Shown: in pieces, positions 52,561 to 61,901 of the stretch | How the letters are laid out: each line of letters starts with the position of its first letter | Position numbering within the stretch: the first letter of the stretch is position 1 | Source of the DNA: JACVRW01 sp963751835 | GTDB taxonomy: Bacteria; Actinomycetota; Thermoleophilia; Solirubrobacterales; Thermoleophilaceae | NCBI GenBank assembly: GCA_963751835.1 | Contig: CAVVWD010000025.1 | Location: 19,348-83,347, forward strand | Direction of reading: 5' to 3' | DNA length: 64,000 nucleotides | Program-made: the position numbers and the translations under genes | Notes under the pieces: generated by a model | Databases searched by the model: none | Told to the model about the DNA's origin: nothing | What the model saw: only the letters and a program-made list of their open reading frames with translations

Positions 52561-55500
52561 CCCGCAGCCCGTGTTGTTCCCGCAGCTCGAGCACGTGTAG
52601 CACGAGCCAGTCCGCTGCATCATGCCTCCGCACATCGCGCAGGCCGGGCCCAGCTCGAGACCGTGGAGCTTCGCCGGGATAGGCGGTGGCTCGTCGGTCA
52701 GCGCGGACGTCGGGGGCTTCGGCGCGACGCTCGCCCCACCGTTGCCGCCCTTCTCCTTTGCGGTGGGAGGCTCGTCAACAGGCGCCTCCGGGCCCGCGGT
52801 GTCGCCCCGCATCATCGCCTCCTGCGATGCCTTGCGGGCGCGCACCTCGGGCGTGAGGATGCCGAGCTCCTCGTGCAGGTCGGCGTCGCCGAAGCGCGAG
52901 GCCAGCCAACGCATGATGTAGTCGGGCATCGACTTCGCGAAGGGGATCTCCGGGTTGCCCGTGTAGCCCTCCGGCTCGAAGCGCATGTAGGCGAACTTGC
53001 GCACCAGCGTCTCGAGCGGCACGCCGTACTGGAGCCCGATCGAGATCGAGGTGGCGAACGCGTTCATCAGGCCCTTGATCGTCGAGCCCTCCTTGCCCAC
53101 GTCGGTAAGGAAGACCTCGCCGAGCGTGCCGTCCTCGTACATGCCGGCCGTGATGTAGCCCTCGTGCCCGCCGACCGAGAACTTGTGCGTGATCGACTGA
53201 CGCTCGCGCGGCATTCGGTGGCGCACCGGGCGAGCCGGCTCTGGGGAGACCGGCGCGGCGGTCGCCTCCTCGTCGGCATCCTTCTTCTCACCCGCGTCCG
53301 TCTTCAGCGCCTGCGCTGTCTTCGACCCGTCGCGGTAGATCGCGAGCGCCTTCAGCCCGAGCTTCCAGCCCTCGGTGTAGATGTCTGCGATGTCCTCGAC
53401 CGTGACCGACTCGGGCAGGTTCACGGTCTTCGAGATCGCGCCCGACAGGAACGGCTGCGCCGCGGCCATCATCTTCACGTGGCCCATCGCCGAGATGGCT
53501 CTCTCGCCGACGGCCACGTCGAACACCGGCAGGTGCTCGTCGGCCAGGCCGGGCGCACCGATGATCGTCCCGCTGTCAGCCAGGTGTGCCTCGATCGCCT
53601 CGATCTGCTCGGGCGCGTAGCCGAGCGTCTGCAGCGCGAGCGGCACCGTCCGGTTGACGATCGTCATCAGCCCTCCGCCGACCAGCTCCTTGTACTTGAC
53701 GAGCGAGAAGTCGGGCTCGATGCCGGTGGTGTCGCAGTCCATCAAAAACGAAATCGTTCCTGTAGGTGCAATGACACTGGCCTGCGCGTTGCGGTAGCCG
53801 TTGCGCACGCCGATGTCGACCGCCTCGTCCCACGCCCGCCGCGCCGCGGCGAGCAGCTCGGAGTCGGTTGAGAGCGAGTCGTCGAGCGCGTAGGCCGCGT
53901 GCCGGTGCTTGCGCATCACGTGCATGTGCGGGTCGGCGTTCAGCTCGTAGTGCTTGTACGGCCCGAGCGCGCCCGCCACCTCGGCCGAGGTGCGGTAGGC
54001 GCGGCCGGTCATCAGTGCTGTGATCGCACCGCATAGCGCGCGACCCTCGTCGGAGTCGTAGGCGAGCCCGTTCGCCATCAGGAGCGCGCCGAGGTTCGCG
54101 TAGCCGAGCCCGAGCTGCCGGAACCCACGTGCGTTCTTCCCGATCTCCTTGGTCGGATACGAGGACGGCCCGACCACGATCTCCTGAGCGAGGATCACGA
54201 CGTCGACCGCGTGCTCGAACGCCTCGGCGTCGAACGTGCCGTCCTCGCGCCGGAACTTCATGAGATTGAGCGAGGCGAGGTTGCAGGCCGAGTCGTCGAC
54301 GTGCATGTACTCGGAGTTGTGGACCACCACTCCGTCGCCGAGCTCATGTGAGCGGACCGCGAAGTTGTGCAGCCCTTCGACCTCGAGGTCGTAGACCGCG
54401 ACCGGCGAGTCCGGGGTGTACCGGCGGACAGAGCGGACCGTGTCGGCAGTCGCGCTCACCACGCGCTCAGCGACTGCTCCATCCGCATCGGGCCTGGCAG
54501 CCAACGAACGGAGACGAGCGCCGGTGCGAAGTGCTTGTGCCTCGACGAACTCGCCTGACTCGCTAAGGAATCGGTGCTCCGGGGTACAGCGAAGTTGCTG
54601 GCCGGATGCCGTCTCCACCTCGACCAGCTCGCGCGTGTACCCCGCGATCCACACCGCAGTCGGTCGCCGAGCCGACACTTGGCCGATCTCGGTGTCGAAC
54701 GCCTCGACACGAGGGAGCTCCTCTTGGTTCAGGTGCCGGTTGTGGAGCTCCGAGAACGAGACCGGGCCGTCCTCAGTCTGTACGAACGTTTCCCCCGTGA
54801 AGCAGCACGGATTCGACGCGTTGATTCGCCCCGAGTTCGGGCACGTGTGCCACTCGTTGATCGTGGTGTCGTACTGGACGCCCGGGTCGGCGCAGCGCCA
54901 GGCCGCGTCGGCAATCTGATGCAGCAGGTCGCCCGCGTTCACGCGCGAGAGCACGTCGCTCGAGTTGCGCGCCGTCAGCTCCCACTCGTCGCCGTGCTGG
55001 GCGCGCTCCATGAACTCGTCCGTCACGCGCACCGAGTTGTTCGCGTTCTGGTACTGGATCGAGGCGAAGTGCTCAGAGTCGAGCCGCATGTCGAAGCCGG
55101 CGTCTCGCAGCGCCGCCGCCTTCTCCTCCTCGCGCGCCTTGCACCAGATGAAGTCGAGGATGTCCGGGTGGTCGACGTCGAGCACAATCATCTTTGCTGC
55201 GCGCCTCGTGTTCGAGGCGTAGATGCCGTTGGCACACAGCAGGTGGACGTCCTCGACCTCGATGTCATAGGTCTCCGCGATCTCCGTCGGCGTGACCGAC
55301 TCGAGCGTCAGCTGCACGCAGCTGGAGAGAGCCTCGGCGTAGTCGGCCACGGCCGTGTCGGGATGCTCGGCAAGCCGCGCGACCGCGCGATAGCCGCTCG
55401 TCTCGTTCATCCCGACGCTCCGCTCCACGAGGCCGTACCCACCCCGCGTCTGCACCCGCTCCGTTAGAGGGGCGAAGACCGACGGCCGGTAGCCCCACCC

Positions 55501-57159
55501 CTTGTCCGCGCCCGGCGACGGAACGTAGTTGACCTGGGCCTTGGCGGAATGCGGCTCGATCTGATCGACGAGTTGCTCCACGAAGGTGTAGCCGACGACG
55601 TGAAGCTTGTACAGCGGCTGCCAATTCCCCCGGCGCTCCCGGTTGAGCTTGAGCTTGGACGGTACGCCGAGGCTCATGAGGAGCCGTTGCAAGCTGACGA
55701 GGAACGCGCGGTCGATGGAGCTGATGGCCCAGCCGCCCCGACGCTGGTAGGTGCCATCGGCGTCGATCACGCCCGCCGCGAACGCGGCTCTGACGCCCGG
55801 CTCCGCGCGGAACAGGACCTCGGGGAAGCCGAGGCTGTCGGCCTTGCCCTTCGCCAGACCGTTGGCGACGAGGAACTCGATCAGGCGCTTGCGGGTGTAG
55901 CCGAGCTGCCGGTGACCGTCGTAGTCGCCAAGCAGCAGCGGCTCCTCGCCGAACAGCTCACGGCAGTAGTCGCTGAAGCGGTTGGCGGACTCGCGTCCCG
56001 CCTCGTCCTTGCAGAACGCGACCGCGACGCGGTATGGAGGCTCGGTGCGGACGCCACCGTCGCCGTAGACCAGCCCGAGCACATAGGCGAGGCGTTCATC
56101 CAGCTCTCTCGGCAGCTGCATCTCCACCGTGGTCGTAGCGTTTGAGGGATCCGCGATTTCGGGAGGCAGAAGCGGGATCGTGGTGCCCCCTTCGCTCGGT
56201 TCGAGCAGCGTGTAGAGGGCGTCACCCGGCTGGAAGTCCTCTATCGGCTTCACATCGAAGCCACCGTCCGCGTCGTTCCAGAAGGCGAACTTATGACCCG
56301 CAGTTACCTCGACCTCGTACCCCTCGCGTGTCTGTACTCGATAGCACTGCTTGCGACCGTTCGGCATGAAGTCCGCAACGGCTCGCGGACCCTTATGCGT
56401 GAGTACGTCGTCTCCGATTCGCAGACGCTCGATCGGCTGCCAGCCGCCAGGCGTGGCTACGAGAGTGCCCTCCTTGAAGCACTTCCCGCCACTCTTGATC
56501 GTTCCCGCCCAGGCGTCGGCCCCGCGCATGAAGCTGACCGGACCGGAAGCGAGCCCGCCCTTGGAGAGGTGCTCCTTCGAGCCGCGGATGCTCGACAGGT
56601 TGATCCCCGACCCGGAACCGCCGCGGAAGATCGATCCCTTCCTTGGTGTTCCAGTCGAGGATCGACTCGAGTCGTGTCCTCGACCGAGAGGATGAAGCAC
56701 GCACTAGCACTGCGGCTGCTCCTCGAACCCCACGTTGAACCACACCGGCGAGTTGAACGCCGCCATCTGGTGGAGCAGGATGTGGGTGAGCTCGTCCTCG
56801 AAAGCGGCGGCGTCCTCGTCGGAAGCGAAGTAGCCGCCCTCGCGCCCCCAGCCGGCGATCGTGCCCGCCACGCGGCCGATCATCTGCTTCACCGACGACT
56901 CGCGCTCCGGCGAGTCCATGCGGCCGCGGAAGTACTTCTGGGAGACGATGTTGGTCGCGTTCTGCGACCAGGTCTTCGGGAACTCGACTCCGTGCTGCTC
57001 GAACGCCGGCGCGGCCGGGTCGCCGATGACGGCGTCGCGGATCTCCCACTCGACGCAGTCGAAGGGGTGCACGCCCGCTTCCGTGAAGCGCCTCGGAACG
57101 CTGACCCCGTCACCGGCTGCGGTGATGGCGGGGGCGGTGGCGCTACGGCTGTCGGACAT
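52558..57159 (-). CDS. nrdJ: B12-dependent ribonucleotide reductase NrdJ, interrupted by two inteins (three +1 shifts)
   Basis: About 1,530 codons encode an adenosylcobalamin-dependent (class II) reductase that converts ribonucleotides to deoxyribonucleotides. The host protein begins MSDSRSATAPAIT and passes through FNSPVWFNVGFEEQPQC, IFRGGSGSGINLSSIR, SGPVSFMRGADAWAGTIKSGGK, the RINASNPC/SEYMHVDD segment and the Cys-rich C-terminus (RTGSCYTCSSCGNNTGCG) that feeds electrons to the active site. Two inteins interrupt it (annotated separately). Between 56595 and 56710 the frame needs three one-base corrections: after QPQC (a stop TAG lies here in the raw frame), after SACFILSVEDT, and after LDWNTKEGI. 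These sum to three and restore frame, so the defect looks like base-call or assembly error. The ATG at 57159 overlaps nrdR and follows GAGGAGAGG. Confidence 0.9.
54316..54804 (-). other. NrdJ intein 2, mini-intein of 163 residues without endonuclease
   Basis: The sequence starts at Cys1 (CFTGETFVQTEDGPVSFSEL) directly after the host NPC and ends GDGVVVHN before host Ser (SEYMHVDD). Block B is present as LRCTPEHRFLS, and block F/G as VYDLEVEGLHNFAV and VVVHN. At 163 residues there is no room for a LAGLIDADG endonuclease, so this is a splicing-only mini-intein. Removing it joins ...INASNPC to SEYMHVDDSACNLASLNL, an intact conserved NrdJ segment. Confidence 0.9.
55210..56481 (-). other. NrdJ intein 1, 424 residues with LAGLIDADG endonuclease
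   Basis: Begins at Cys1 (CFKEGTLVATPGGWQPIERL) after host IKSGGK and ends YASN before host Thr (TRRAAKMIVLDVDHPDI). Splicing blocks: A at the start, B as VEVTAGHKFAF, F as ETYDIEVEDVHLLCANGI. The central part carries the two dodecapeptide motifs of a LAGLIDADG homing endonuclease, LAYVLGLVYGDGG (131-143) and AFAAGVIDADGTY (233-245). The penultimate residue is Ser instead of His, which may slow Asn cyclisation but occurs in other class II reductase inteins. The +1 residue is Thr. Confidence 0.9.
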
Positions 57160-57727
57160 GACCTCTCCTCGATCTGGCGGTTGTCGGTGGCTCCCCTTGG
57201 CGGGAAAGATCGATGCTGCTCTTCGGGTCGGACGGAACGGGAGGGCCGTCGAGGGCGAGCTGATCGGCCGCCGGAAGGGGGTCCTCCTTGAAGCGCCGGA
57301 CGACCGCCTCGAGCTCGTCGAGGTCGGCCAGATTTCGGTAGACGGAGGCGAACTGGATCGCCGCCACGGGGTCCAAAGACGCCAGCCCGCGCTCGGCCAG
57401 ATCGCCGATCGTGCCGGCCTCGACCTCCGACCCGCCGCGGCGAACCGTCGCCGCGATCGACTCGGCGAGCGCCTCGAGCTGCTCGTCCGAGACCGGCCGC
57501 TTGTTGGCCGCCCGCACGAGCCCGCGCAGGAGCTTCTGGCGATCGAAGCGCTCGCGCCGCCCGCCGCGCTTCAGCACCGTTACGGGCGGCTCCTCGATCC
57601 GCTCATAGGTGGTGAAGCGCTCGGCGCACGACTCGCACTCGCGCCGGCGCCGCACGGCATCGCCCGATTCCGACAGGCGCGAGTCCACGACGCGGGTCTC
57701 GCTGGAGCTGCAGAACGGACAATGCAC
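57143..57727 (-). CDS. nrdR: NrdR, transcriptional repressor of ribonucleotide reductase
   Basis: A 194-residue protein. The N-terminal zinc ribbon has CPFCSSSETRVVDSR and CESCAERFTTYERIE; an ATP-cone follows (VTVLKRGGRRERFDRQKLLRGLVRAANKRPVSDEQLEALAESI...VAAIQFASVYRNLADLDEL). NrdR binds dATP or ATP and represses reductase genes through paired NrdR boxes. It sits directly upstream of nrdJ and overlaps it by 17 bases, and a pair of NrdR-box-like sites lies in front of its own start (57738-57785). The C-terminus beyond about residue 150 is an extra Pro-rich tail longer than in most NrdR. Confidence 0.95.
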   Translation of the reverse strand: MHCPFCSSSETRVVDSRLSESGDAVRRRRECESCAERFTTYERIEEPPVTVLKRGGRRERFDRQKLLRGLVRAANKRPVSDEQLEALAESIAATVRRGGSEVEAGTIGDLAERGLASLDPVAAIQFASVYRNLADLDELEAVVRRFKEDPLPAADQLALDGPPVPSDPKSSIDLSRQGEPPTTARSRRGHVRQP

Positions 57728-57737
57728 GCGCCGAATT

Positions 57738-57785
57738 CTACTACACCTAGTGCTCGATGCCTTCTCCGAGCACTACATATTGTGG
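57738..57785 (-). promoter_or_regulatory. Two NrdR boxes in front of nrdR-nrdJ
   Basis: Reading the reverse strand, CCACAATATGTAGTGC (57770-57785) fits the NrdR-box pattern acaCwAtATaTwgtgt at nearly every position, and GCACTAGGTGTAGTAG (57738-57753) fits more loosely. Their starts are 32 bases apart, about three helical turns, which is the spacing seen between paired boxes. They lie 10 to 58 bases before the nrdR start, placing the nrdR-nrdJ operon under its own NrdR. Confidence 0.75.
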
Positions 57786-57790
57786 CCGGA

Positions 57791-58630
57791 TTATGCGACG
57801 ATCACGTCGTGCCGAGCCACCACAGCGGGGAAGTCGGCCGGATCGGCGGCCGCCAACTCACGCAGGTAGCGGTCGAGGCCACCGGGCACCGAGACGTTCA
57901 GGAAGCGCACGGGCTCCCCGCCCGGGTTAGAGACCGTGTGCACGTTCCCCGGCGGCACCAGCGCGTAGCTCCCCGCCGGGGCCTCGTGCTCCTCGTTGCC
58001 TAACAGCACGGTGAGCGTGCCGTCGAGCACGTAGAACGAGTCGGTCAGGACCGCATGGAAGTGCGGCGGCGGCCCGGGCGACTCGGCACCGAGCTCGAGC
58101 TCGACCACCGCCACCGAGCCGAGCCCGTCGTCGGCGCCGACCTTGATCCGACCCTGCGCGGGGCCGAGGTCGAGCGGCTCGCCCTCCCCGCGCCGAAGCA
58201 GGACGCCGTCGCTCGCCGGCCGGCCGCCGTCCGCAGGCGGCGGGTGCTGGTCGAAGTCGTCGAGGAGCCCCCGCAGCCGGTCGTCGAAGCCCATGCCCGG
58301 CGCGTGGATGTTGAGGAAGCGGCAGCCCTCGCTGCCGGGGCTTCGGTAGGAGTGGACGAGCCCGGGCGGCGCGAACACGAAGTCGCCCGGCTCGAGCAGC
58401 TGCTCGCCCTCGCCGAGCTTGAAGAGGAGCTCGCCCTCGAGCATGAAGAACGCGTCCGAGTGGTCGTGGTGGATGTGGGGCGCCGGCTCGCGCTCGCCCG
58501 CGACGTGCTGCGCCTCGCACAGCACCAGCGCCTCACGCCCGGACTTGATCGCGAACTCCCCGCCGCGCGGCCGCTCGCCCTCGCCCGGCCCGAGCAGATA
58601 GGCGGAGTCAGACGCCACGGCGTCGGTCAT
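57791..58630 (-). CDS. Double-cupin protein
   Basis: A 279-residue protein with two beta-barrel cupin domains. The first has PHIHHDHSDAFFMLEGELLFKLGEGEQLLEPGDFVFAPPGLVHSYRSPG, the second PPPHFHAVLTDSFYVLDGTLTVLLGNEEHEAPAGSYALVPPGNVHTVSNPG. Each has the His pairs and Glu/Asp needed to bind a metal ion. Bicupins include dioxygenases, isomerases and storage proteins, so no reaction can be named. The ATG at 58630 overlaps the end of the RibD-like gene by 4 bases, forming an operon. Confidence 0.9.
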   Translation of the reverse strand: MTDAVASDSAYLLGPGEGERPRGGEFAIKSGREALVLCEAQHVAGEREPAPHIHHDHSDAFFMLEGELLFKLGEGEQLLEPGDFVFAPPGLVHSYRSPGSEGCRFLNIHAPGMGFDDRLRGLLDDFDQHPPPADGGRPASDGVLLRRGEGEPLDLGPAQGRIKVGADDGLGSVAVVELELGAESPGPPPHFHAVLTDSFYVLDGTLTVLLGNEEHEAPAGSYALVPPGNVHTVSNPGGEPVRFLNVSVPGGLDRYLRELAAADPADFPAVVARHDVIVA

Positions 58631-59286
58631 TTCATGGCCTCCCGGCGCTCGGCCTCGGCCTCGGTCGGCTCGTCGAACGCGAACGACCCGAGCGGGACCT
58701 CTCCCGCCCGCTCGTAGGTAGCGATCACGACGCCGGTCGTCGACGTCTTCGAATCGGTCAGCTTCAGGCCGCCCGGGACGGTCCCGTCGCCGAAGAGCCG
58801 CTTGCCCTTGCCCACCACGACCGGAAAGATCATCAGGCGAAACTCGTCGACGAGATCGTGCTCGAGCAGCGTCTGGATGAGGACAGCGCTGCCGTGGACC
58901 TGGAGCTCCGGCCCGTCCTCCTCCTTGAGCCGCGCGATCGCGGTTGGAACGTCGCCCTCGAGCAGCTGCGAGTTCGCCCAATCGACGTTGTCGAGGGTGG
59001 TGGAGGCCACGTACTTGGTGGCGCTGTTGAGCAGGTCGGCGCCGGGCTCGTCGGAATACGGCCAGTGGGCGGCGAAGATCTCGTACGTCTTGCGGCCGAG
59101 GACGAGGTCGAACGACATCGACCCCCACATGCCCTCGCCCATGTGCTCGACCATCACGTCGTCCCACTGGGTGACCGACCAGCCGCCGAGGGAGAAGTCC
59201 CCGCTTGGATCCTCCTCGGGGCCGCCCGGCGCCTGCATCACGCCGTCGAGGGTCACGAAGGTGGTCACGACCAGTTTCCGGGACAT
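58627..59286 (-). CDS. Dihydrofolate-reductase-fold protein (RibD C-terminal family)
   Basis: A 219-residue protein of the RibD_C/dihydrofolate-reductase superfamily: MSRKLVVTTFVTLDGVMQAPGGPEEDPSG, then FDLVLGRKTYEIFAAHWPY, LQVHGSAVLIQTLLEHDLVDEFRLMIFPVVVGKGKRLFGDG. This branch binds NADPH but is neither true DHFR nor part of a riboflavin cluster here; its substrate is unknown. It is the first gene of an operon with the bicupin (4-base overlap). Confidence 0.9.
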   Translation of the reverse strand: MSRKLVVTTFVTLDGVMQAPGGPEEDPSGDFSLGGWSVTQWDDVMVEHMGEGMWGSMSFDLVLGRKTYEIFAAHWPYSDEPGADLLNSATKYVASTTLDNVDWANSQLLEGDVPTAIARLKEEDGPELQVHGSAVLIQTLLEHDLVDEFRLMIFPVVVGKGKRLFGDGTVPGGLKLTDSKTSTTGVVIATYERAGEVPLGSFAFDEPTEAEAERREAMK

Positions 59287-59389
59287 TCGTCTGGCTCCTT
59301 TCGGGAGTTGCGCCGCTGGGGATTAGGACCGTTGGGCCGGAGAGGATTCATCGGCCTCGCCACGGTACGGCCGGGGGCTGCCGAAGAAC

Positions 59390-59881
59390 CTATATCTCGC
59401 AGGCGGGGAAGTAGGGGTACCACCACGCCCGCAGGGTCAGGTTCTCGGTGGCGGCCATGATCGCGTTTGGGTTGAGGCTATGTGGCTTCCCGTGCTTGCC
59501 ATCGAAGGGCATGCCCGGCAGGTGGCCGTATTCGTGGACCGCCGTCATGCAGAAGCGCCACCAGTCATCCGATCGGCCGAACTCAGGTAGCCAGGCCCAG
59601 TCCACGCCCTTGTTGAAGTTGATCGTGCAGTGGTGACCGTCGGTCCTCACGAAGGCGAGCGCCCTCCCCATGTACGAGCGCGAGCGCCAACGGAAGCCGA
59701 CGCCGTAGCAATCCGGGTGGGCACCCCACTCCTCGGCCCAGAAGTCGCGCGCGACGGTCTTTGCATCCACGCGGTCCTCCCCACTCGGCATGCTCGCCTG
59801 GGCGGCTGCCGGGACCAGGAGGAGGGCCGCAATTGGAGTGAGTAGGGCGAGCATCAGCCCGCGGAGGATGAGCTTCTTCAT
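59390..59881 (-). CDS. Secreted metalloprotease-like protein with displaced third ligand
   Basis: A 163-residue protein with signal peptide (about 1-29, LMLALLTPIAALLLVPAAAQA). It carries HEYGHLPGMPFDGKH at 116-130. The HExxH is intact, but position 126, where metzincins have His or Asp, is Phe; Asp127 or His130 could serve instead. IMAATEN (from 141) may be a shifted Met-turn. The protein is shorter than the matrixin at 37356-38108. It is probably a small secreted zinc protease, or an inactive relative; sequence does not decide. Confidence 0.75.
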   Translation of the reverse strand: MKKLILRGLMLALLTPIAALLLVPAAAQASMPSGEDRVDAKTVARDFWAEEWGAHPDCYGVGFRWRSRSYMGRALAFVRTDGHHCTINFNKGVDWAWLPEFGRSDDWWRFCMTAVHEYGHLPGMPFDGKHGKPHSLNPNAIMAATENLTLRAWWYPYFPACEI

Positions 59882-59984
59882 GGGTTACCGGTCGGTACGC
59901 CGGTGTATCGGCCACTACGCGCGGTGTCTTGAAGGGACGCCTTGAGGGCTCGCGCCGGCGAGCGAAGCGACCGACCCGGCTGGG

Positions 59985-60464
59985 TCAGTCGTCGTCGAAG
60001 TCGTCCGAGCCGCTGCCCGAGCTGCCGCTGCCCGAGCTGTCGTCGGAGCCGCCGCCACCGGAGTCGTCCGACCCGCCGCCACCCGAGTCGTCCGAGCGGC
60101 CCCGGCCGCGTCCGCGACCGCTCGAGTCGTCTCCCGATTCGGCCTCGCCGCCGTGGTCGTCGGCGGGCGGGGTCGTCGTCGCCGGCGTCGTGGGTGTCGG
60201 CGCGGTCTCCGCGCGCTCGCGCGCAGCGGCGCGTCGCCTCTGGCGCGCGCGAGCTTCGCGCCTGCGCTCCGCCCGCCGCTCGGCGCGTGCCTCGCGGCGG
60301 CGCTCGGCCGCCGATGGGGCGAGGGTGTCGCCCGCGCTCAGCGGCTGTGCCGAGCGTCCGACGCTGTCGCCCGAGATCGTGTTGGCGAGCAGCCCGATGC
60401 CGACGGCGGCGACAAGGCCGGCCAGCACCAGCGCGGCGCCGAGGGCGAGACGTCTCAGGCTCAT
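59985..60464 (-). CDS. Membrane-anchored acidic low-complexity protein
   Basis: A 159-residue protein. One N-terminal helix (LALGAALVLAGLVAAVGIGLLA) is followed by a highly basic stretch (RRREARAERRAERRREARAR), a Thr/Pro linker, and a tail dominated by Asp, Ser and Gly (GGGGSDDSGGGGSDDSSGSG, ending DDFDDD). The charge switches from strongly basic to strongly acidic. Such tails can bind calcium or metals outside the membrane. It is the last gene after the OmpR/histidine-kinase pair, 10 bases downstream of the kinase, so it may be part of that regulon. No family is recognised. Confidence 0.7.
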   Translation of the reverse strand: MSLRRLALGAALVLAGLVAAVGIGLLANTISGDSVGRSAQPLSAGDTLAPSAAERRREARAERRAERRREARARQRRRAAARERAETAPTPTTPATTTPPADDHGGEAESGDDSSGRGRGRGRSDDSGGGGSDDSGGGGSDDSSGSGSSGSGSDDFDDD

Positions 60465-60473
60465 GACTTGACC

Positions 60474-61901
60474 CTAGCCACGGCCCGGTAAGGCCTCGTC
60501 GAGCTGCGGGTCAGCAGCGGGTAAGGAGCTGTGCGCCGGCAGCACGATCTCCGCGCGCGCGCCTCCGGCCGGGCGGTTGGTGAGCGACGCTTCGCCGCCC
60601 CAGCGCCCCGCCAGCGCCTCGACCACGTTCAGGCCGAGCCCGGTGCCCTTCTCGCCGCCGCGACTGGCCGAGCCCCGGTAGAAGCGCTCGAACACCCGCT
60701 CGCGCTCGCTCTCGTCGATGCCCGGCCCCTCGTCCTCCACGGCGATCCGCACGCGCTTGCCGTCGGCTCGCCAGCCGATAGTGACGCGCCCGCCCGCGGG
60801 CGAGTAGCGGAGCGCGTTCTCGATCAGGTTGTCGAGCATGGCGGCCACGTCCTCTGTCGAGGCGCGGACCTCGACCGGGTCGCCCTCGTCGACGGCGAGC
60901 TCGTGGCCGCTCCGCCGCGCCGGCCGACGCCAGCGCTCGTAGGCGCCGGCGGCCACCTCGCCCACGTCGACCGGCTGCGGCGCGGGCCGCTCGCGCTCGC
61001 CGGCCAGGGTGAGCAGCTCGGCCAGGAGCCGGGCGAGCCGCTCGGTCTCGTGCTCGGCCGCGGCGAGCTCGTCCCTGACGCCCGGCTCGTCCGTCTTGGC
61101 GGAGGCGGCCTCGAGCCGCAGCCGCAGACCGGTGAGCGGGGTGCGGAGCTGGTGCGACGCGTTGGCCACGAACTCCCGCTGCGCGCGCAGCGAGCGGCCG
61201 AGCCGGGCCGTCATGTCGTTGAAAGCGGTGGCTACCTCCTGCTGCTCGGTCGAGCCCTCGACGTCGGCGCGCGCGTCGAGGTCGCCATGGGCCACCCGGC
61301 GCGCGCTCGAAGCGAGGCCGCGCATCGGCTTGGCGAGCGAGCCGGCGAGGAGCCAGGCCACCGCCAGGCCGAGGAGGAGCGCGACCACTCCGACCCCGAT
61401 CAGGGCGATCACGTCGTTACGGACCTCGCGCTGTACGGCATCGACCCCCTGCGTCACCCGCACGGCGCCGGCCGTACGCCCGTCGACCACGATCGGCTCG
61501 GCCGTGAACAGCAGGTCCTCGTCGAGCGACCGGCTGTGCCGCTCGCCCTGAGAGCCTCGCCCGTTCAGGGCCCGCCTGATCTCGGGCCGGCTCGCGTAGG
61601 ACTCGTCGCCGCCCGCGCCCCCGCGAGCGGAGTCGGACAGCAGCATGCCGTCCTCGTCCACAACGATCACGCGCCCGCCGAGGTCGCGAGCCAAGCTCTC
61701 GACGAGCGGCCCCAGCTGCGCGCTGTCATCGAGGCGCCCGGCCGCGCCTGCGGCCAGCAGCTGGGCCTGGCCCTGGGCGTCCCTCCTGATCTCGGCGTCG
61801 ACGCGCTTCGACAGGTTCAGCGCCAGCGGCACCTCGAGCGCGACGATCACGAGGACGAGCACGTACGCGAACGCGAGGAGCAGGCGCGCCCGCAGGCTCA
61901 T
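60474..61901 (-). CDS. Sensor histidine kinase with HAMP domain (PhoR/CusS type)
   Basis: A 475-residue kinase. TM1 (about 7-25, LLLAFAYVLVLVIVALEVPLA), an external sensor domain of about 135 residues, TM2 (about 165-190, VIALIGVGVVALLLGLAVAWLLAGS), HAMP, then HisKA with the phospho-acceptor His in NASHQLRTPLTGL. A complete HATPase follows: NLIENALRYSPAG, DEGPGIDESER, KGTGLGLNVVEAL. It overlaps its response regulator by 4 bases. The external domain has no recognised ligand fold; two acidic envelope proteins flank the pair and might report metal or envelope state to it. Confidence 0.93.
   Translation of the reverse strand: MSLRARLLLAFAYVLVLVIVALEVPLALNLSKRVDAEIRRDAQGQAQLLAAGAAGRLDDSAQLGPLVESLARDLGGRVIVVDEDGMLLSDSARGGAGGDESYASRPEIRRALNGRGSQGERHSRSLDEDLLFTAEPIVVDGRTAGAVRVTQGVDAVQREVRNDVIALIGVGVVALLLGLAVAWLLAGSLAKPMRGLASSARRVAHGDLDARADVEGSTEQQEVATAFNDMTARLGRSLRAQREFVANASHQLRTPLTGLRLRLEAASAKTDEPGVRDELAAAEHETERLARLLAELLTLAGERERPAPQPVDVGEVAAGAYERWRRPARRSGHELAVDEGDPVEVRASTEDVAAMLDNLIENALRYSPAGGRVTIGWRADGKRVRIAVEDEGPGIDESERERVFERFYRGSASRGGEKGTGLGLNVVEALAGRWGGEASLTNRPAGGARAEIVLPAHSSLPAADPQLDEALPGRG

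Noticed and set aside
54574..55467. 297-residue forward frame inside nrdJ
   Set aside because: Antisense to conserved NrdJ and intein sequence; composition typical of shadow frames.
56700..56706. The TAG in nrdJ as programmed recoding or an unusual amino acid
   Set aside because: The following conserved residues lie in a different frame and two further shifts follow, so simple base insertions explain the region better.
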